Assembly: GCA_044226535.1 (NCBI GenBank)
Contig: JBGAGT010000008.1
Location: 124,001 to 188,000 of the forward strand
Reading direction: 5' to 3'
DNA: 64,000 nucleotides
Source of the DNA: VBCG01 sp044226535
GTDB taxonomy: Bacteria > Pseudomonadota > Gammaproteobacteria > Burkholderiales > Casimicrobiaceae
In this document: in pieces, positions 37,405-46,120 of the stretch
How positions within the stretch are numbered: position 1 is the stretch's first letter
Layout of the letters: each line of letters begins with the position of its first letter
Position numbers and translations under genes: made by a program
Notes under the pieces: model-generated
The model's database searches: none
Told to the model about the DNA's origin: nothing
The model's input: only the letters and a program-made list of their open reading frames with translations

Positions 37405-38640
37405 ATGACTACAACACGAAAAGCAATCTCGCCAGCCGCTGAAGACGATGACCGAAAAGAAGGCGTGTGGGGCCTCTTTCTGGTGTTCCTTCGCCTTGGC
37501 CTAACCTCCTTCGGTGGGCCGATTGCACACCTCGGCTACTTCCGCGAAGAGTTCGTGAATCGACGACGCTGGCTTAGCGAGCGGAGCTATGCCGATCTGG
37601 TGGCCCTTTGTCAGTTTCTGCCAGGACCTGCCAGCAGCCAGGTGGGCATCGCCTTGGGCCTATCGCGTCACGGCTACAGTGGTGCATTCGCTGCATGGGC
37701 TGGGTTCACGTTACCTTCGGCCATTGCCCTAATCCTTTTCGCCCTCGGCATTTCAAGCCACTCCGCGGCGATTCCCACGGGCGCACTGCATGGCCTCAAG
37801 GTCGTCGCGGTTGCGGTGGTCGCACAGGCGGTTTGGGGTATGGCGAAGAACCTGTGCGCGGACACGCCGCGCGTGACGATCATGGCGGTTGCCGCTTGTA
37901 TCGCCTTACTCGCTCCGTCCGCTCTCGGCCAGCTGGGGATAATCGGTTCGTCAGCCGTTGCGGGGCTTCTCCTGTTCAAGCCGGCACCGGCCAAAGACCA
38001 CGACCCACTTCCCGTCACCGTCAGCCACCGCGCCGGTGTGCTGTGGTTGACACTGTTTTTTGGTCTGCTGGTCGGCTTGCCCTTGTTGACCGCGCTACTG
38101 CCGTATCAAGTCGTCGCAGAGGTGAGCGCCTTCTATCGAACGGGTGCTCTCGTCTTTGGTGGTGGCCATGTGGTCTTGCCACTGCTGCAAGCTGCTGTCG
38201 TGCCGCCGGGCTGGGTCAGCAATGACGCCTTCCTTGCGGGCTACGGTGCCGCGCAGGCCATTCCGGGCCCGCTGTTCACCTTCGCAGCATTTCTCGGGGC
38301 CTCCATGAACGTTCCGCCTACTGGATGGCTCGGCGGCATCGTATGCCTGGTGGCGATCTTTGCGCCGTCCTTTCTGTTGGTGATGGGAGCCTTGCCTTTC
38401 TGGGAGCGGCTGCGCGGCAATGTGCGCACCCAAGCGGCCCTGATGGGCGTGAATGCGGCAGTGGTTGGCTTGCTGTTGGCCGCGCTCTATCACCCGGTAT
38501 GGACCAGCGCCATTCTCCAACCGCGAGACCTCGGCATTGCGATCCTCGCATTCGTCGCGCTGATGTACTGGAAGTTGCCACCTTGGCTAGTTGTTGTGGG
38601 CTGCGGTGTTGTGGGTTGGCTCGTGAGCCTTGGTGCCTGA
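37405..38640 (+). CDS. chrA: Chromate transporter ChrA
   Basis: A 411-residue long-chain CHR family protein exporting chromate. The two homologous halves are visible: FLRLGLTSFGGPIAHLGYFREEF with ALCQFLPGPASSQVGIALG in the first, and FYRTGALVFGGGHVVLPLLQ with GYGAAQAIPGPLFTFAAFLG in the second. The ATG at 37405 is chosen; earlier in-frame codons from 37282 would add a 41-residue non-conserved leader that overlaps the cadA promoter. It has no chrB or other chromate genes nearby. It is wedged between cadA and cadR, both of which carry near-identical operators at its borders, so it was probably inserted there or duplicated an operator. Confidence 0.93.
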   Translation: MTTTRKAISPAAEDDDRKEGVWGLFLVFLRLGLTSFGGPIAHLGYFREEFVNRRRWLSERSYADLVALCQFLPGPASSQVGIALGLSRHGYSGAFAAWAGFTLPSAIALILFALGISSHSAAIPTGALHGLKVVAVAVVAQAVWGMAKNLCADTPRVTIMAVAACIALLAPSALGQLGIIGSSAVAGLLLFKPAPAKDHDPLPVTVSHRAGVLWLTLFFGLLVGLPLLTALLPYQVVAEVSAFYRTGALVFGGGHVVLPLLQAAVVPPGWVSNDAFLAGYGAAQAIPGPLFTFAAFLGASMNVPPTGWLGGIVCLVAIFAPSFLLVMGALPFWERLRGNVRTQAALMGVNAAVVGLLLAALYHPVWTSAILQPRDLGIAILAFVALMYWKLPPWLVVVGCGVVGWLVSLGA

Positions 38641-38823
38641 TCGTCGAACGATGACGGACAAAGACCCCTACGGTGGATTGATCCGCCTGTACTGAAATTA
38701 CATGCATTCGCCGAGAATTACGGGCAGCGTGCCTTTCCAATGCCCACCGGGTAAGCGCAGCTTGCCCTGCTCCGCGAAGTTCGACCACGCAGGGGCGGCC
38801 AGTGAAGGCAGTGGACATTTGGA

Positions 38824-38844
38824 ACCCTGAAGTTACTATAGGGT
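38824..38844. promoter_or_regulatory. Second MerR-family operator, upstream of cadR
   Basis: ACCCT-N11-AGGGT again, identical to the cadA operator except for two internal bases, and in the same orientation on the top strand. Flanking bases on the left (ATTTGGAA against ATTGGAAA) also match. It lies 48 bp before the preferred cadR start, so autoregulation is likely. Rightward -35/-10 elements are poor (TTGGAA-19-TCCATC). Confidence 0.7.
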
Positions 38845-38891
38845 CCATCACTCACGTTCGTTACTTGCTTGAACCCAAAATGGCCACTGGA

Positions 38892-39341
38892 ATGAAGATA
38901 GGCGACCTCGCCAAGGCAGCGCGCTGCAAGGTGGAAACGGTCCGCTACTACGAACGCGAGGGTCTGCTTCCGCTCCCTGCGCGCACATCCGGGAATTACC
39001 GCAGTTACGGGCCTGCCCATGTCGACGCATTGCGCTTCCTTCGCCATTGCCGTTCGCTCGACATGACTCACGACGAGATTCGAACGCTGCTGGCATTCAG
39101 GAATGCGCCTGACCAAAATTGTGCGGACGTGAATGCCCTGCTGGACGAGCACATTGGACACGTCGCCCAGCGCATCCGTGAGCTGCGCGCCCTTGAGAAG
39201 GAACTACGGGGTCTGCGCAGTCAATGCCAAGCAGTTCGGGCGACCAGGGACTGCGGAATCATGAAGTCCCTCGCGCGAGACGCCGGCCATGCTTCGTCAC
39301 TGATAGATGGCCATCAAAAGTTACACCGCGCGCATGGATGA
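38892..39341 (+). CDS. cadR: Cd(II)/Pb(II)-responsive MerR family regulator
   Basis: A 149-residue MerR activator. KIGDLAKAARCKVETVRYYEREGLLPLP is the DNA-binding start, here quoted as two adjacent motifs around VETVRYYERE. The long dimerisation helix holds HIGHVAQRIRELRALEKEL. Metal-binding Cys of the CadR/PbrR type are present: C77 in NCADVNALLDE, C112 in RSQCQAV and C121 in RDCGIMKSL. A His-rich tail (DGHQKLHRAHG) resembles the extra site of CadR. The ATG at 38892 matches the usual N-terminus; one at 38880 would add four residues. It most likely activates cadA through the dyads at 37254 and 38824. Confidence 0.93.
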   Translation: MKIGDLAKAARCKVETVRYYEREGLLPLPARTSGNYRSYGPAHVDALRFLRHCRSLDMTHDEIRTLLAFRNAPDQNCADVNALLDEHIGHVAQRIRELRALEKELRGLRSQCQAVRATRDCGIMKSLARDAGHASSLIDGHQKLHRAHG

Positions 39342-39422
39342 GTTCATCGCAACGACCGACGGAACTTCCGTGTCGCGTCGGCGGTCTGGACGACTGTCCG
39401 CAATTTCTGATACGCTGACTTG

Positions 39423-39836
39423 ATGGGTATGTTCCGCCGCGGTGTCTTGCTCTTGTTGCTCCTTACGGTGCCTTTCCAGGCAGCGCTTGGGGCAACCGGC
39501 ATGCTTTGCGCGCCGAGTGGCCATCATGACGATGGTGTGGCAACGGTTGCGCATAGCCATAGTACAGCTGCGGTCGATGAACATCGCCATGGAACAGGGA
39601 TGGTCGGAGCGCTTCATGATGATGCCGCCCAGCCAGGCTCGTATGAGCCTCACGACACGACTGGCAAGTGCAAGGTTTGCAGCGAATCCTGCTGTTCTGC
39701 CGCCGCAATGCCTCCTTCCTCGATTTCCGCCTTCCCCCCGGATGCCCCAGCGTGGGTATCTCAGGCCGTCGACACGCACTTGGTTTCGCGTTCCGGCGAC
39801 GGTCTCTTCCGTCCTCCCCGAGCAATCGCCGTCTAG
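39423..39836 (+). CDS. Small exported His/Cys-rich protein of the copper cluster
   Basis: A 137-residue protein with a signal peptide (RRGVLLLLLLTVPFQAALG) and a mature part with scattered His (GHHDD, AHSHS, DEHRHG) and a Cys cluster, KCKVCSESCCSAAAMPP. Three starts are possible within nine bases (TTG 39420, ATG 39423, ATG 39429). It resembles DUF2946/CopL-like small periplasmic proteins that accompany copper resistance genes. Function is unproven; metal capture is inferred from composition. It heads the copper block, 125 bp before the TolC lipoprotein. Two more proteins of the same style occur at 48324 and 55041. Confidence 0.75.
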   Translation: MGMFRRGVLLLLLLTVPFQAALGATGMLCAPSGHHDDGVATVAHSHSTAAVDEHRHGTGMVGALHDDAAQPGSYEPHDTTGKCKVCSESCCSAAAMPPSSISAFPPDAPAWVSQAVDTHLVSRSGDGLFRPPRAIAV

Positions 39837-39961
39837 GTAGCCGACCGAGGTCGGCCGCCTCCTGACGCGCTGAAACGGCGCGCGCATTCGCTTGCGCGCA
39901 TCCGTTGCAGCGAACTGGCGCGCTCTTGCGCCCGTATCGAATCGATGTTTGGGGCTTCACC

Positions 39962-41383
39962 ATGGATTTGTCACGTCATTTGACGTGCCTGCGAAATGCG
40001 GGCATTGCAGCGGCCCTGCTCACGCTCGCCGGCTGCGCAACCGTCTCCCCGGACGCGGGTATGGACAGGGTTCAAGCGCTTGCACGAGACCGCATCGGAA
40101 GCAAAGTTGTCCTTCCGACCGGCGCAACCGCCCCGGCGGCGAGCGACACGACGCGCAACCTGTTGTCGAAGCCACTTGCCGTTGACGACGCGGTTCAAGT
40201 TGCGCTTCTGAACAACGCGAGTCTGAAGGCAAGTTTCGCTGAACTCGGGATCAGTGAAGCCGACCTGATCCAAGCAACGCGTCTCCCGAATCCGCGCTTC
40301 ACCTTCAGCAACAAGCGCGACAACGACATCACCACAATCGACCGCACGGTGATGGTAAGCGTGATGTCGTTGCTCACCATGCCTCTGGCAAAACAGGTCG
40401 CCGGACGCCAGAACGAAGTGACGCAACTTCAAGTCGCCACCGACGTTGTCAGGCTCGCGGCCGAAACGCGACGGGCGTATTACTCCGCCGTCGCAGCCCA
40501 GGAGTCTGCGAAGTATTTCGAGCAGGTGAAGCTCGCGGCAGAGGCCGGGGCCGAACTGGCCAATCGCATGGCGAAGGTGGGCAACTTCAACAAGCTGTCC
40601 CAAATGCGTGAGCAAGCGTTCCTGGCCGATGCCACCGGACAGCTTGCGAAGGCCAGGCTCACGGCATTGCTGGATAGAGAGCGTCTGTCGCGATTGTTGG
40701 GCCTGAGTGGCGCGGATCTCGAATATCAGTTGCCCGAGCGACTACCCAATCTACCGGATGGAGCCGTCGCTCCATTGGACGCCGAGCAGACTGCACTTGA
40801 GAGACGGCTGGACGTGCTGGTTGCCAGACGCGGCACGGAAGCAATGGCGGCCAATCTCGGGCTGACCAAGGTCACGCGTTTCATCAATGTCCTAGAAATT
40901 GGCTACACCAACGAGAACAACACCGGAGAGAGGCGGCAGAACGGGTACGAAGTCGATATTGAGATTCCGCTCTTCGATTGGGGCGACGCCAAGCTCGCGC
41001 GCGCTGAGGCGCTTTACATGCAAAGCGTCCATCGCTTGCAAAGTACCGCCCTGCTCGCACAGTCCGAAGTTCGCGCGAGTTACCAGACGTATCGCACGAC
41101 CTACGATCTTGCTCGACACTATCGAGACGAAATTGTCCCTTTGCGCAAGCGAATCGCAGACGAAAACGTACTGCGCTACAACGGCATGCTGATCAGCGTA
41201 TTCGAGTTGCTCGCCGACGCACGGGACCAGATCGCGAGCATAAACGCCTACATCGGCGCGATGCGCGAGTTCTGGATCGCCGAGACAGATCTGCAACTGG
41301 CAATAAGCGGAACGTCACCAGAGGCTAGGCCAATCCTGCGCGCCGCCACGCCGCAAGGCGCGTCGTCGTCGGGGGGCCATTGA
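39962..41383 (+). CDS. TolC-family outer-membrane efflux lipoprotein
   Basis: A 473-residue outer-membrane factor with a lipoprotein signal (ALLTLAGC, lipid Cys near residue 25). The helical body carries DDAVQVALLNNASLKASFAEL, EIGYTNENNTG and PLFDWGDAKLARAEA, the repeating coiled-coil pattern of CusC/TolC proteins. It would form a trimeric channel across the outer membrane. It sits directly before a multicopper oxidase, without an RND pump beside it, unlike the second TolC gene at 48895, which heads a full cusCBA set. It may serve copper-oxidase-linked export or lend its channel to another pump. Its stop is two bases before the next ATG. Confidence 0.9.
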   Translation: MDLSRHLTCLRNAGIAAALLTLAGCATVSPDAGMDRVQALARDRIGSKVVLPTGATAPAASDTTRNLLSKPLAVDDAVQVALLNNASLKASFAELGISEADLIQATRLPNPRFTFSNKRDNDITTIDRTVMVSVMSLLTMPLAKQVAGRQNEVTQLQVATDVVRLAAETRRAYYSAVAAQESAKYFEQVKLAAEAGAELANRMAKVGNFNKLSQMREQAFLADATGQLAKARLTALLDRERLSRLLGLSGADLEYQLPERLPNLPDGAVAPLDAEQTALERRLDVLVARRGTEAMAANLGLTKVTRFINVLEIGYTNENNTGERRQNGYEVDIEIPLFDWGDAKLARAEALYMQSVHRLQSTALLAQSEVRASYQTYRTTYDLARHYRDEIVPLRKRIADENVLRYNGMLISVFELLADARDQIASINAYIGAMREFWIAETDLQLAISGTSPEARPILRAATPQGASSSGGH

Positions 41384-41385
41384 CC

Positions 41386-42783
41386 ATGGCCGCAAGGATG
41401 AACCGACGCAATTTCCTCGCCGGCGGCGCCACGTTCCTCAGCGCGGCCGCAGTCTCGAAGTCAGGCATTGCCGCAGTACCAGAGGCGGCTGTGATGACCG
41501 TTCCTGGCACGCAGGCGCCTCGGCATCCGCCAAATGGCCGCCCCTACGTCCCTGTCGTAACGCTCAACGGGTGGACGCTTCCGTGGCGGATGAACGCCGG
41601 CGTCAAGGAGTTTCATCTGGTGGCCGAGCCGGTCATTCGCGAAATGGCACCCGGCATGAAAGCGCGTCTGTGGGGCTACAACGGCCAGAGTCCGGGGCCG
41701 ACCATCGAGGTCGTTGAAGGCGACCGCGTCCGCATATTCGTCACCAACAAGCTACCCGAGCATACGACCATTCACTGGCACGGACAGCGGCTTCCGAACG
41801 GCATGGACGGCGTGGGTGGCCTCACGCAGCCGCAGATTCCCGTGGGCAAGACCTTTGTCTACGAGTTCGTTGCACGTCGTCCGGGAACGTTCATGTACCA
41901 CCCGCATGCCGACGAGATGACACAGATGGCGATGGGGATGATGGGCTTCTGGGTGACACATCCAAAGGCAAAGCATCCCCTCATCGAGCCGGTGGATAGG
42001 GACTTCTGCTTTCTGCTCAACGCCTACGACATCGATCCCGGCAGCGCTACGCCCAAGATCATGACCATGCTCGACTTCAACCTGTGGTCGTTCAACAGTC
42101 GCATCTTTCCAGGCATCGATCCTTTGATCGTGCGCAAGAACGACCGCGTCCGCCTCCGTGTTGGCAACCTGACAATGACCAACCATCCCATTCACTTGCA
42201 CGGGCACGAGTTCACGGTGACCGGCACGGATGGTGGCCCAATTCCCAAATCTGCGCGCTGGCCTGAGGTCACCACTGACATCGCCGTGGGCCAGATGCGA
42301 CAGGTCGAATTTCTGGCTGACGAGGAAGGTGATTGGGCCCTTCACTGTCACAAATCCCACCACACAATGAACGCAATGGGTCACGACGTTCCGACCATGA
42401 TCGGCGTCGATCACCGCGACGTGGCGAAGAAGATTATCCAGCTGGTTCCGGACTACATGGTCATGGGAGCCAGCGGCATGGCCGATATGGGCGCCATGGA
42501 GATGCCGTTGCCCGACAACACTGTGCCGATGATGACCGGTCAAGGTCCGTATGGTCCCTTGGAAATGGGCGGCATGTTCACAGTGGTCAAGGTTCGCCGG
42601 GATCAGCCTGTGGGCGACTACAAAGATCCCGGCTGGTATCAGCAGCCCGCGAATTCGATGGCATTCGAGTACAAGGGCGTGGCGCCGGCGGCATTGGAGA
42701 CCCAGGCGCAAACGCCCAACCCGGCGGTTGGACCCGCGATGGAACTTACCGTTCGGAAGCCAACCGGTCACTCTGCTCATTGA
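41386..42783 (+). CDS. Tat-exported multicopper oxidase (copper resistance)
   Basis: A 465-residue periplasmic oxidase that probably converts toxic Cu(I) to Cu(II). A twin-arginine signal, MNRRNFLAGG, lies at residues 5-14, so the enzyme is exported folded with its metals. Copper ligands: HWHG (TTIHWHGQRLPNG), HPHAD, then the type 1/3 block HPIHLHGHEF and the late HCHKSHHTMNAMGHDV. In that last motif two extra His take the place of the usual Leu-Tyr, an unusual feature. A Met-rich stretch near 365-385 (MADMGAMEMPLPDNTVPMM) suits Cu(I) binding as in CueO. The ATG at 41386 is used; the first internal ATG is four codons on. Confidence 0.93.
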   Translation: MAARMNRRNFLAGGATFLSAAAVSKSGIAAVPEAAVMTVPGTQAPRHPPNGRPYVPVVTLNGWTLPWRMNAGVKEFHLVAEPVIREMAPGMKARLWGYNGQSPGPTIEVVEGDRVRIFVTNKLPEHTTIHWHGQRLPNGMDGVGGLTQPQIPVGKTFVYEFVARRPGTFMYHPHADEMTQMAMGMMGFWVTHPKAKHPLIEPVDRDFCFLLNAYDIDPGSATPKIMTMLDFNLWSFNSRIFPGIDPLIVRKNDRVRLRVGNLTMTNHPIHLHGHEFTVTGTDGGPIPKSARWPEVTTDIAVGQMRQVEFLADEEGDWALHCHKSHHTMNAMGHDVPTMIGVDHRDVAKKIIQLVPDYMVMGASGMADMGAMEMPLPDNTVPMMTGQGPYGPLEMGGMFTVVKVRRDQPVGDYKDPGWYQQPANSMAFEYKGVAPAALETQAQTPNPAVGPAMELTVRKPTGHSAH

Positions 42784-42821
42784 GCCAAGCTTCAATCCGT
42801 CGACACGAAAAGGACTCACCC

Positions 42822-43319
42822 ATGACGAAGTTTCTCAAGCTGACGATGGTCGCTATGGCCGCGTTGCCATTCGCGGTCCAGGCGCACGGCACCGAAGATC
42901 ATCCCAAGCCAGCCGGTGCAGCGATCTCGACGGACCAACACGCCTTTGGCGTGGAAGGCGATCCCAAATCAGCCGTTCGAACGATCCGGATTTCGATGGA
43001 CGACAGCATGCATTACTCGCAGTCCCAGATTCGAATCAAGCAGGGCGAAACTGTGACATTTGTTATCAGCAACAAAGGAAAGCTGCTGCATGAACTGGTG
43101 ATCGGTACCGAAGCTGAGTTGCAGAAGCACGCAGAGCTGATGCGCAACAACCCGACGATGGAACACGACGAGCCCTATATGGCGCATGTCAAGCCGGGTG
43201 TCACAGAAAAGATGACCTGGAAGTTCACCAACGCAGGCACCTTTCTCTACGGCTGTCTGGTCGCCGGTCATTTCGAGGCCGGCATGAAGGGCCGCATCGT
43301 AGTAGCGAGTGCGAAGTGA
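42822..43319 (+). CDS. Periplasmic cupredoxin
   Basis: A 165-residue exported blue-copper protein. The signal peptide is LKLTMVAMAALPFAVQA. The plastocyanin-like fold ends with the copper-binding loop YGCLVAGHFEAGMKG, giving Cys, His and Met ligands. The fourth, a His, is in KGKLLHELVIGT. AAAGGA precedes the ATG by eight bases. It is placed between the multicopper oxidase and a CusF-like protein, so it probably carries electrons or Cu in that pathway. This type of cupredoxin is common in copper islands. Confidence 0.9.
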   Translation: MTKFLKLTMVAMAALPFAVQAHGTEDHPKPAGAAISTDQHAFGVEGDPKSAVRTIRISMDDSMHYSQSQIRIKQGETVTFVISNKGKLLHELVIGTEAELQKHAELMRNNPTMEHDEPYMAHVKPGVTEKMTWKFTNAGTFLYGCLVAGHFEAGMKGRIVVASAK

Positions 43320-43382
43320 TGGTGGGCGAAGGTGCACCGACCCTGCCGAGTAATTGCGCCTTGCACTGGATGAGGTAACACG

Positions 43383-43718
43383 ATGAAGCATCTTCGATTG
43401 ATCGTTGCCGCACTGGCCCTCGCCGTTTCGGTTACCGCCTACACCGCCGAGGGCGCCGTTACGTCAAGTCCTGCGAGTCGCGGCGCCATGGAGGAACCGC
43501 CGTCCGAAGGCGAGGTTCGCAAGGTCGATCCAGAGGCGAAGAAGATCACAATCAAGCATGGCGAACTCAAGAATCTGGACATGCCCGCGATGACGATGGT
43601 GTTCCAGGTGAAGGACCCCGCAATGGTCGAACAGGTAAAAGCGGGTGACAAAGTGCGGTTCCGTGCCGACAAGGTCAATGGCGCGTTCACCGTAATGGAA
43701 ATCGAGGTCGTCAAATGA
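43383..43718 (+). CDS. cusF: CusF-like periplasmic copper chaperone
   Basis: A 111-residue exported protein. After the signal peptide (LIVAALALAVSVTAYTA), residues 44-110 form the CusF beta barrel: GEVRKVDPEAKKITIKHG, then LKNLDMPAMTMVFQV with the two Met ligands and the preceding His, and GDKVRFRADKV. The Trp that covers Cu(I) in E. coli CusF is replaced by Leu at N-L-D-M. CusF passes Cu(I) to the RND exporter. GAGG precedes the ATG. Two other CusF modules exist in the window: a separate gene at 55836 and one fused to CusB. Confidence 0.92.
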   Translation: MKHLRLIVAALALAVSVTAYTAEGAVTSSPASRGAMEEPPSEGEVRKVDPEAKKITIKHGELKNLDMPAMTMVFQVKDPAMVEQVKAGDKVRFRADKVNGAFTVMEIEVVK

Positions 43719-43834
43719 GCGTTTGCGGCGACTTTGTCTTTCAACTCGTGACGCTGGCGTCGCTGTGGTTCACTTTTCGGCAACGGATTTCCGCTCGTAT
43801 TCGAGCACAGCGAGTGGTCCCCAATGGCGAATAG
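43715..43834 (+). CDS. Possible 39-residue ORF bridging cusF and copA
   Basis: The ATG at 43715 overlaps the cusF stop (ATGA), and the ORF ends ten bases inside copA. It encodes a hydrophobic stretch (FQLVTLASLWFTF) followed by Arg-rich sequence. Coupled overlaps at both ends are the only support. It may simply be the spacer that lets ribosomes reach copA, which lacks its own clear ribosome site. Low confidence. Confidence 0.25.
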   Translation: MSVCGDFVFQLVTLASLWFTFRQRISARIRAQRVVPNGE

Positions 43835-46070
43835 CAGTGATCACGATCATGCGCATCACACCCATCACAATGGACCAGCGCCGATGGCTGCCATCGGGGT
43901 AGGGGCGCCGACCGCCGTCGATGCGAATGAGGCGACGCCCGACACTCTCTCGCCCGCTTCAGCTATTGTCGGCACGATCTACACGTGCCCGATGCACCCA
44001 CAGATCAGGCGCAATCAACCGGGGAACTGCCCTATCTGTGGGATGACCCTCGAACCGCTCGTGCCGACGCTGGAGGAGGACGACAACTCCGAACTGCGGG
44101 ATTTCACCCGGCGCTTCTGGTGGACCCTTCCGCTGACGATTGTCGTGACGCTACTGGCCATGTTCGGACATCGCGTCGGCATGCTTTCGCCGCAGACACA
44201 AAGCTGGGTGGAACTGGTTCTATCCTTGCCCATTGTGCTTTGGGCTGGCGCGCCCTTCTTTGTACGTGGCGCTCAGTCCGTGGGGAATCGCAGTCCAAAC
44301 ATGTGGACGCTGATCGCCCTGGGAACGGGCGCGGCATTTGTCTACAGCGTGGTGGCAGCTGTCTTCCCTTCGATCTTTCCCGACTCGTTTGCGGCTCACG
44401 GTCGCATCGGCGTGTATTTCGAAGCCGCCGCGGTCATCATCTCGCTGACTTTGCTCGGCCAGATGCTGGAACTCAAGGCGCGCTCGCAGACCTCCGCAGC
44501 GATCAAATCGCTGCTGGGTCTCGCGTCCAAGACGGCGCGTCGCATCCGCGATGATGGCGCAGAGGAAGACGTGCCGCTCACTCACGTTCATATCGGCGAT
44601 CGCCTTCGCGTTCGGCCTGGCGAGAAGGTGCCGGTGGATGGCCTTGTCGACGAAGGCACCAGCGCGGTCGACGAGTCGATGCTTACTGGCGAGCCTCTCC
44701 CGGTCACCAAGCGGGCGGGCGATCGGCTGATCGGTGCCACCATGAATACGACGGGGGCGTTGACCATGCGCGCTGAGAAGGTCGGCGCCGCTACGATGCT
44801 CGCGCAAATCGTCCAGATGGTGGCACAAGCGCAGCGCTCGAAGGCTCCGCTGCAGCGGATGGCCGATCATGTCGCCGGTTACTTTGTGGTGGTCGTCGTC
44901 GGCATAGCGCTGGCCACCCTGATCGTGTGGGGTTTGTTTGGACCCGAGCCGCGCTGGGTCTATGGCCTCATCAACGCCGTCGCGGTCCTGATTATTGCGT
45001 GTCCCTGCGCCCTGGGCCTGGCGACGCCTATGTCCATCATGGTCGCGACGGGCAAAGCTGCAACTCAAGGGGTGCTGTTTCGCGATGCGGCTGCCATCGA
45101 GAAGCTGCGTGAAGTGGACACTCTGATCATTGACAAGACTGGCACCCTGACGGAGGGTAAGCCGGCGTTCGAGCGCGCCATCGCAGCGCCGGGATTCACT
45201 GAAGATCAAGTGCTGCAATGGGCCGCGAGCCTCGATCAAGGCAGCGAGCATCCGCTGGCCGCGGCAATTGTTCGCGGCGCGCGGGATCGGAGCTTCTCGC
45301 TCCTTCCGGTGACGGAGTTCCTGTCGGAGACCGGTATCGGCGTGCGCGGCCACGTCAACAACGCGGCGTTCGTATTGGGCAATACGGCTTTCATGGCTCA
45401 AGAGGCTGTCGACATTGGAACACTTACCGCCGAGGCGGAAACGCTCCGCGCAGAAGGGGCGAGCGTCATGTACTTGGCCCGAGATCGCGCTCTGGTCGGT
45501 CTGGTGGCCGTCGCCGACCCGATCAAGGCCAGCACGCCAGAGGCGCTGCAAGCGCTGCGCGACGCGGGCCTGCGGCTCGTCATGGCCACCGGGGACGGCA
45601 TCACAACGGCCCTCGCGGTCGGCAAGCGTCTGGAAATCGACGAGGTTCATGGCGAAGTGAAACCCGCGGACAAGTTGGCACTTGTGGAGCGACTGCAGAA
45701 AGAGGGACGCATTGTGGCCATGGCCGGCGACGGGATCAACGATGCGCCGGCGCTGGCAAAAGCCGATGTCGGAATCGCGATGGGAACCGGAACCGATGTG
45801 GCCATGAACAGTGCTCAGGTCACCCTCGTAAAGGGTGACCTTCGCGGCATCATCCGGGCACGCAACCTGTCCCGCGCGACCATCGCGAATATGAAGCAAA
45901 ACCTGGCGTTCGCATTCCTCTACAACTCGCTCGGCGTCCCATTGGCGGCGGGTGTACTTTATCCATGGACAGGTTGGCTGCTGTCGCCAATGATTGCCGC
46001 GCTCGCCATGAGCCTGAGTTCGGCGTCGGTTATCTTTAACGCCTTGCGGTTGCGGTCCTCGACCGCCTAA
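43824..46070 (+). CDS. copA: Cu(I)-exporting P1B-type ATPase
   Basis: A 748-residue copper pump. Instead of classical HMA domains, the N-terminus has a His-rich stretch and one heavy-metal-binding domain (YTCPMHPQIRRNQPGNCPICGM read as two Cys-x-x-x-His/Cys-x-x-Cys halves) around residues 53-80. Pump motifs: TGEP in MLTGEPLPVTK, CPC in IIACPCALGLATP, the phosphorylated Asp in IIDKTGTLTEG, SEHPLAAAI, and GDGINDAPALAKA. Helices 7 and 8 carry FLYNSLGVPLAAGVLYP and SPMIAALAMSLSSASVIFNALR, with the Asn, Tyr, Met and Ser typical of the Cu(I) subgroup. It moves Cu(I) from cytoplasm to periplasm, where the oxidase and Cus system act. Confidence 0.95.
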   Translation: MANSSDHDHAHHTHHNGPAPMAAIGVGAPTAVDANEATPDTLSPASAIVGTIYTCPMHPQIRRNQPGNCPICGMTLEPLVPTLEEDDNSELRDFTRRFWWTLPLTIVVTLLAMFGHRVGMLSPQTQSWVELVLSLPIVLWAGAPFFVRGAQSVGNRSPNMWTLIALGTGAAFVYSVVAAVFPSIFPDSFAAHGRIGVYFEAAAVIISLTLLGQMLELKARSQTSAAIKSLLGLASKTARRIRDDGAEEDVPLTHVHIGDRLRVRPGEKVPVDGLVDEGTSAVDESMLTGEPLPVTKRAGDRLIGATMNTTGALTMRAEKVGAATMLAQIVQMVAQAQRSKAPLQRMADHVAGYFVVVVVGIALATLIVWGLFGPEPRWVYGLINAVAVLIIACPCALGLATPMSIMVATGKAATQGVLFRDAAAIEKLREVDTLIIDKTGTLTEGKPAFERAIAAPGFTEDQVLQWAASLDQGSEHPLAAAIVRGARDRSFSLLPVTEFLSETGIGVRGHVNNAAFVLGNTAFMAQEAVDIGTLTAEAETLRAEGASVMYLARDRALVGLVAVADPIKASTPEALQALRDAGLRLVMATGDGITTALAVGKRLEIDEVHGEVKPADKLALVERLQKEGRIVAMAGDGINDAPALAKADVGIAMGTGTDVAMNSAQVTLVKGDLRGIIRARNLSRATIANMKQNLAFAFLYNSLGVPLAAGVLYPWTGWLLSPMIAALAMSLSSASVIFNALRLRSSTA

Positions 46071-46120
46071 GCAGCGATGCGTACAGGCCATTGTGAGACA
46101 TCCACGGGAGGTGCAGCTCC

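Noticed and set aside
39962..41383. Outer-membrane part of a second complete RND pump
   Set aside because: No adaptor or RND gene is adjacent; neighbours are a multicopper oxidase and a cupredoxin.
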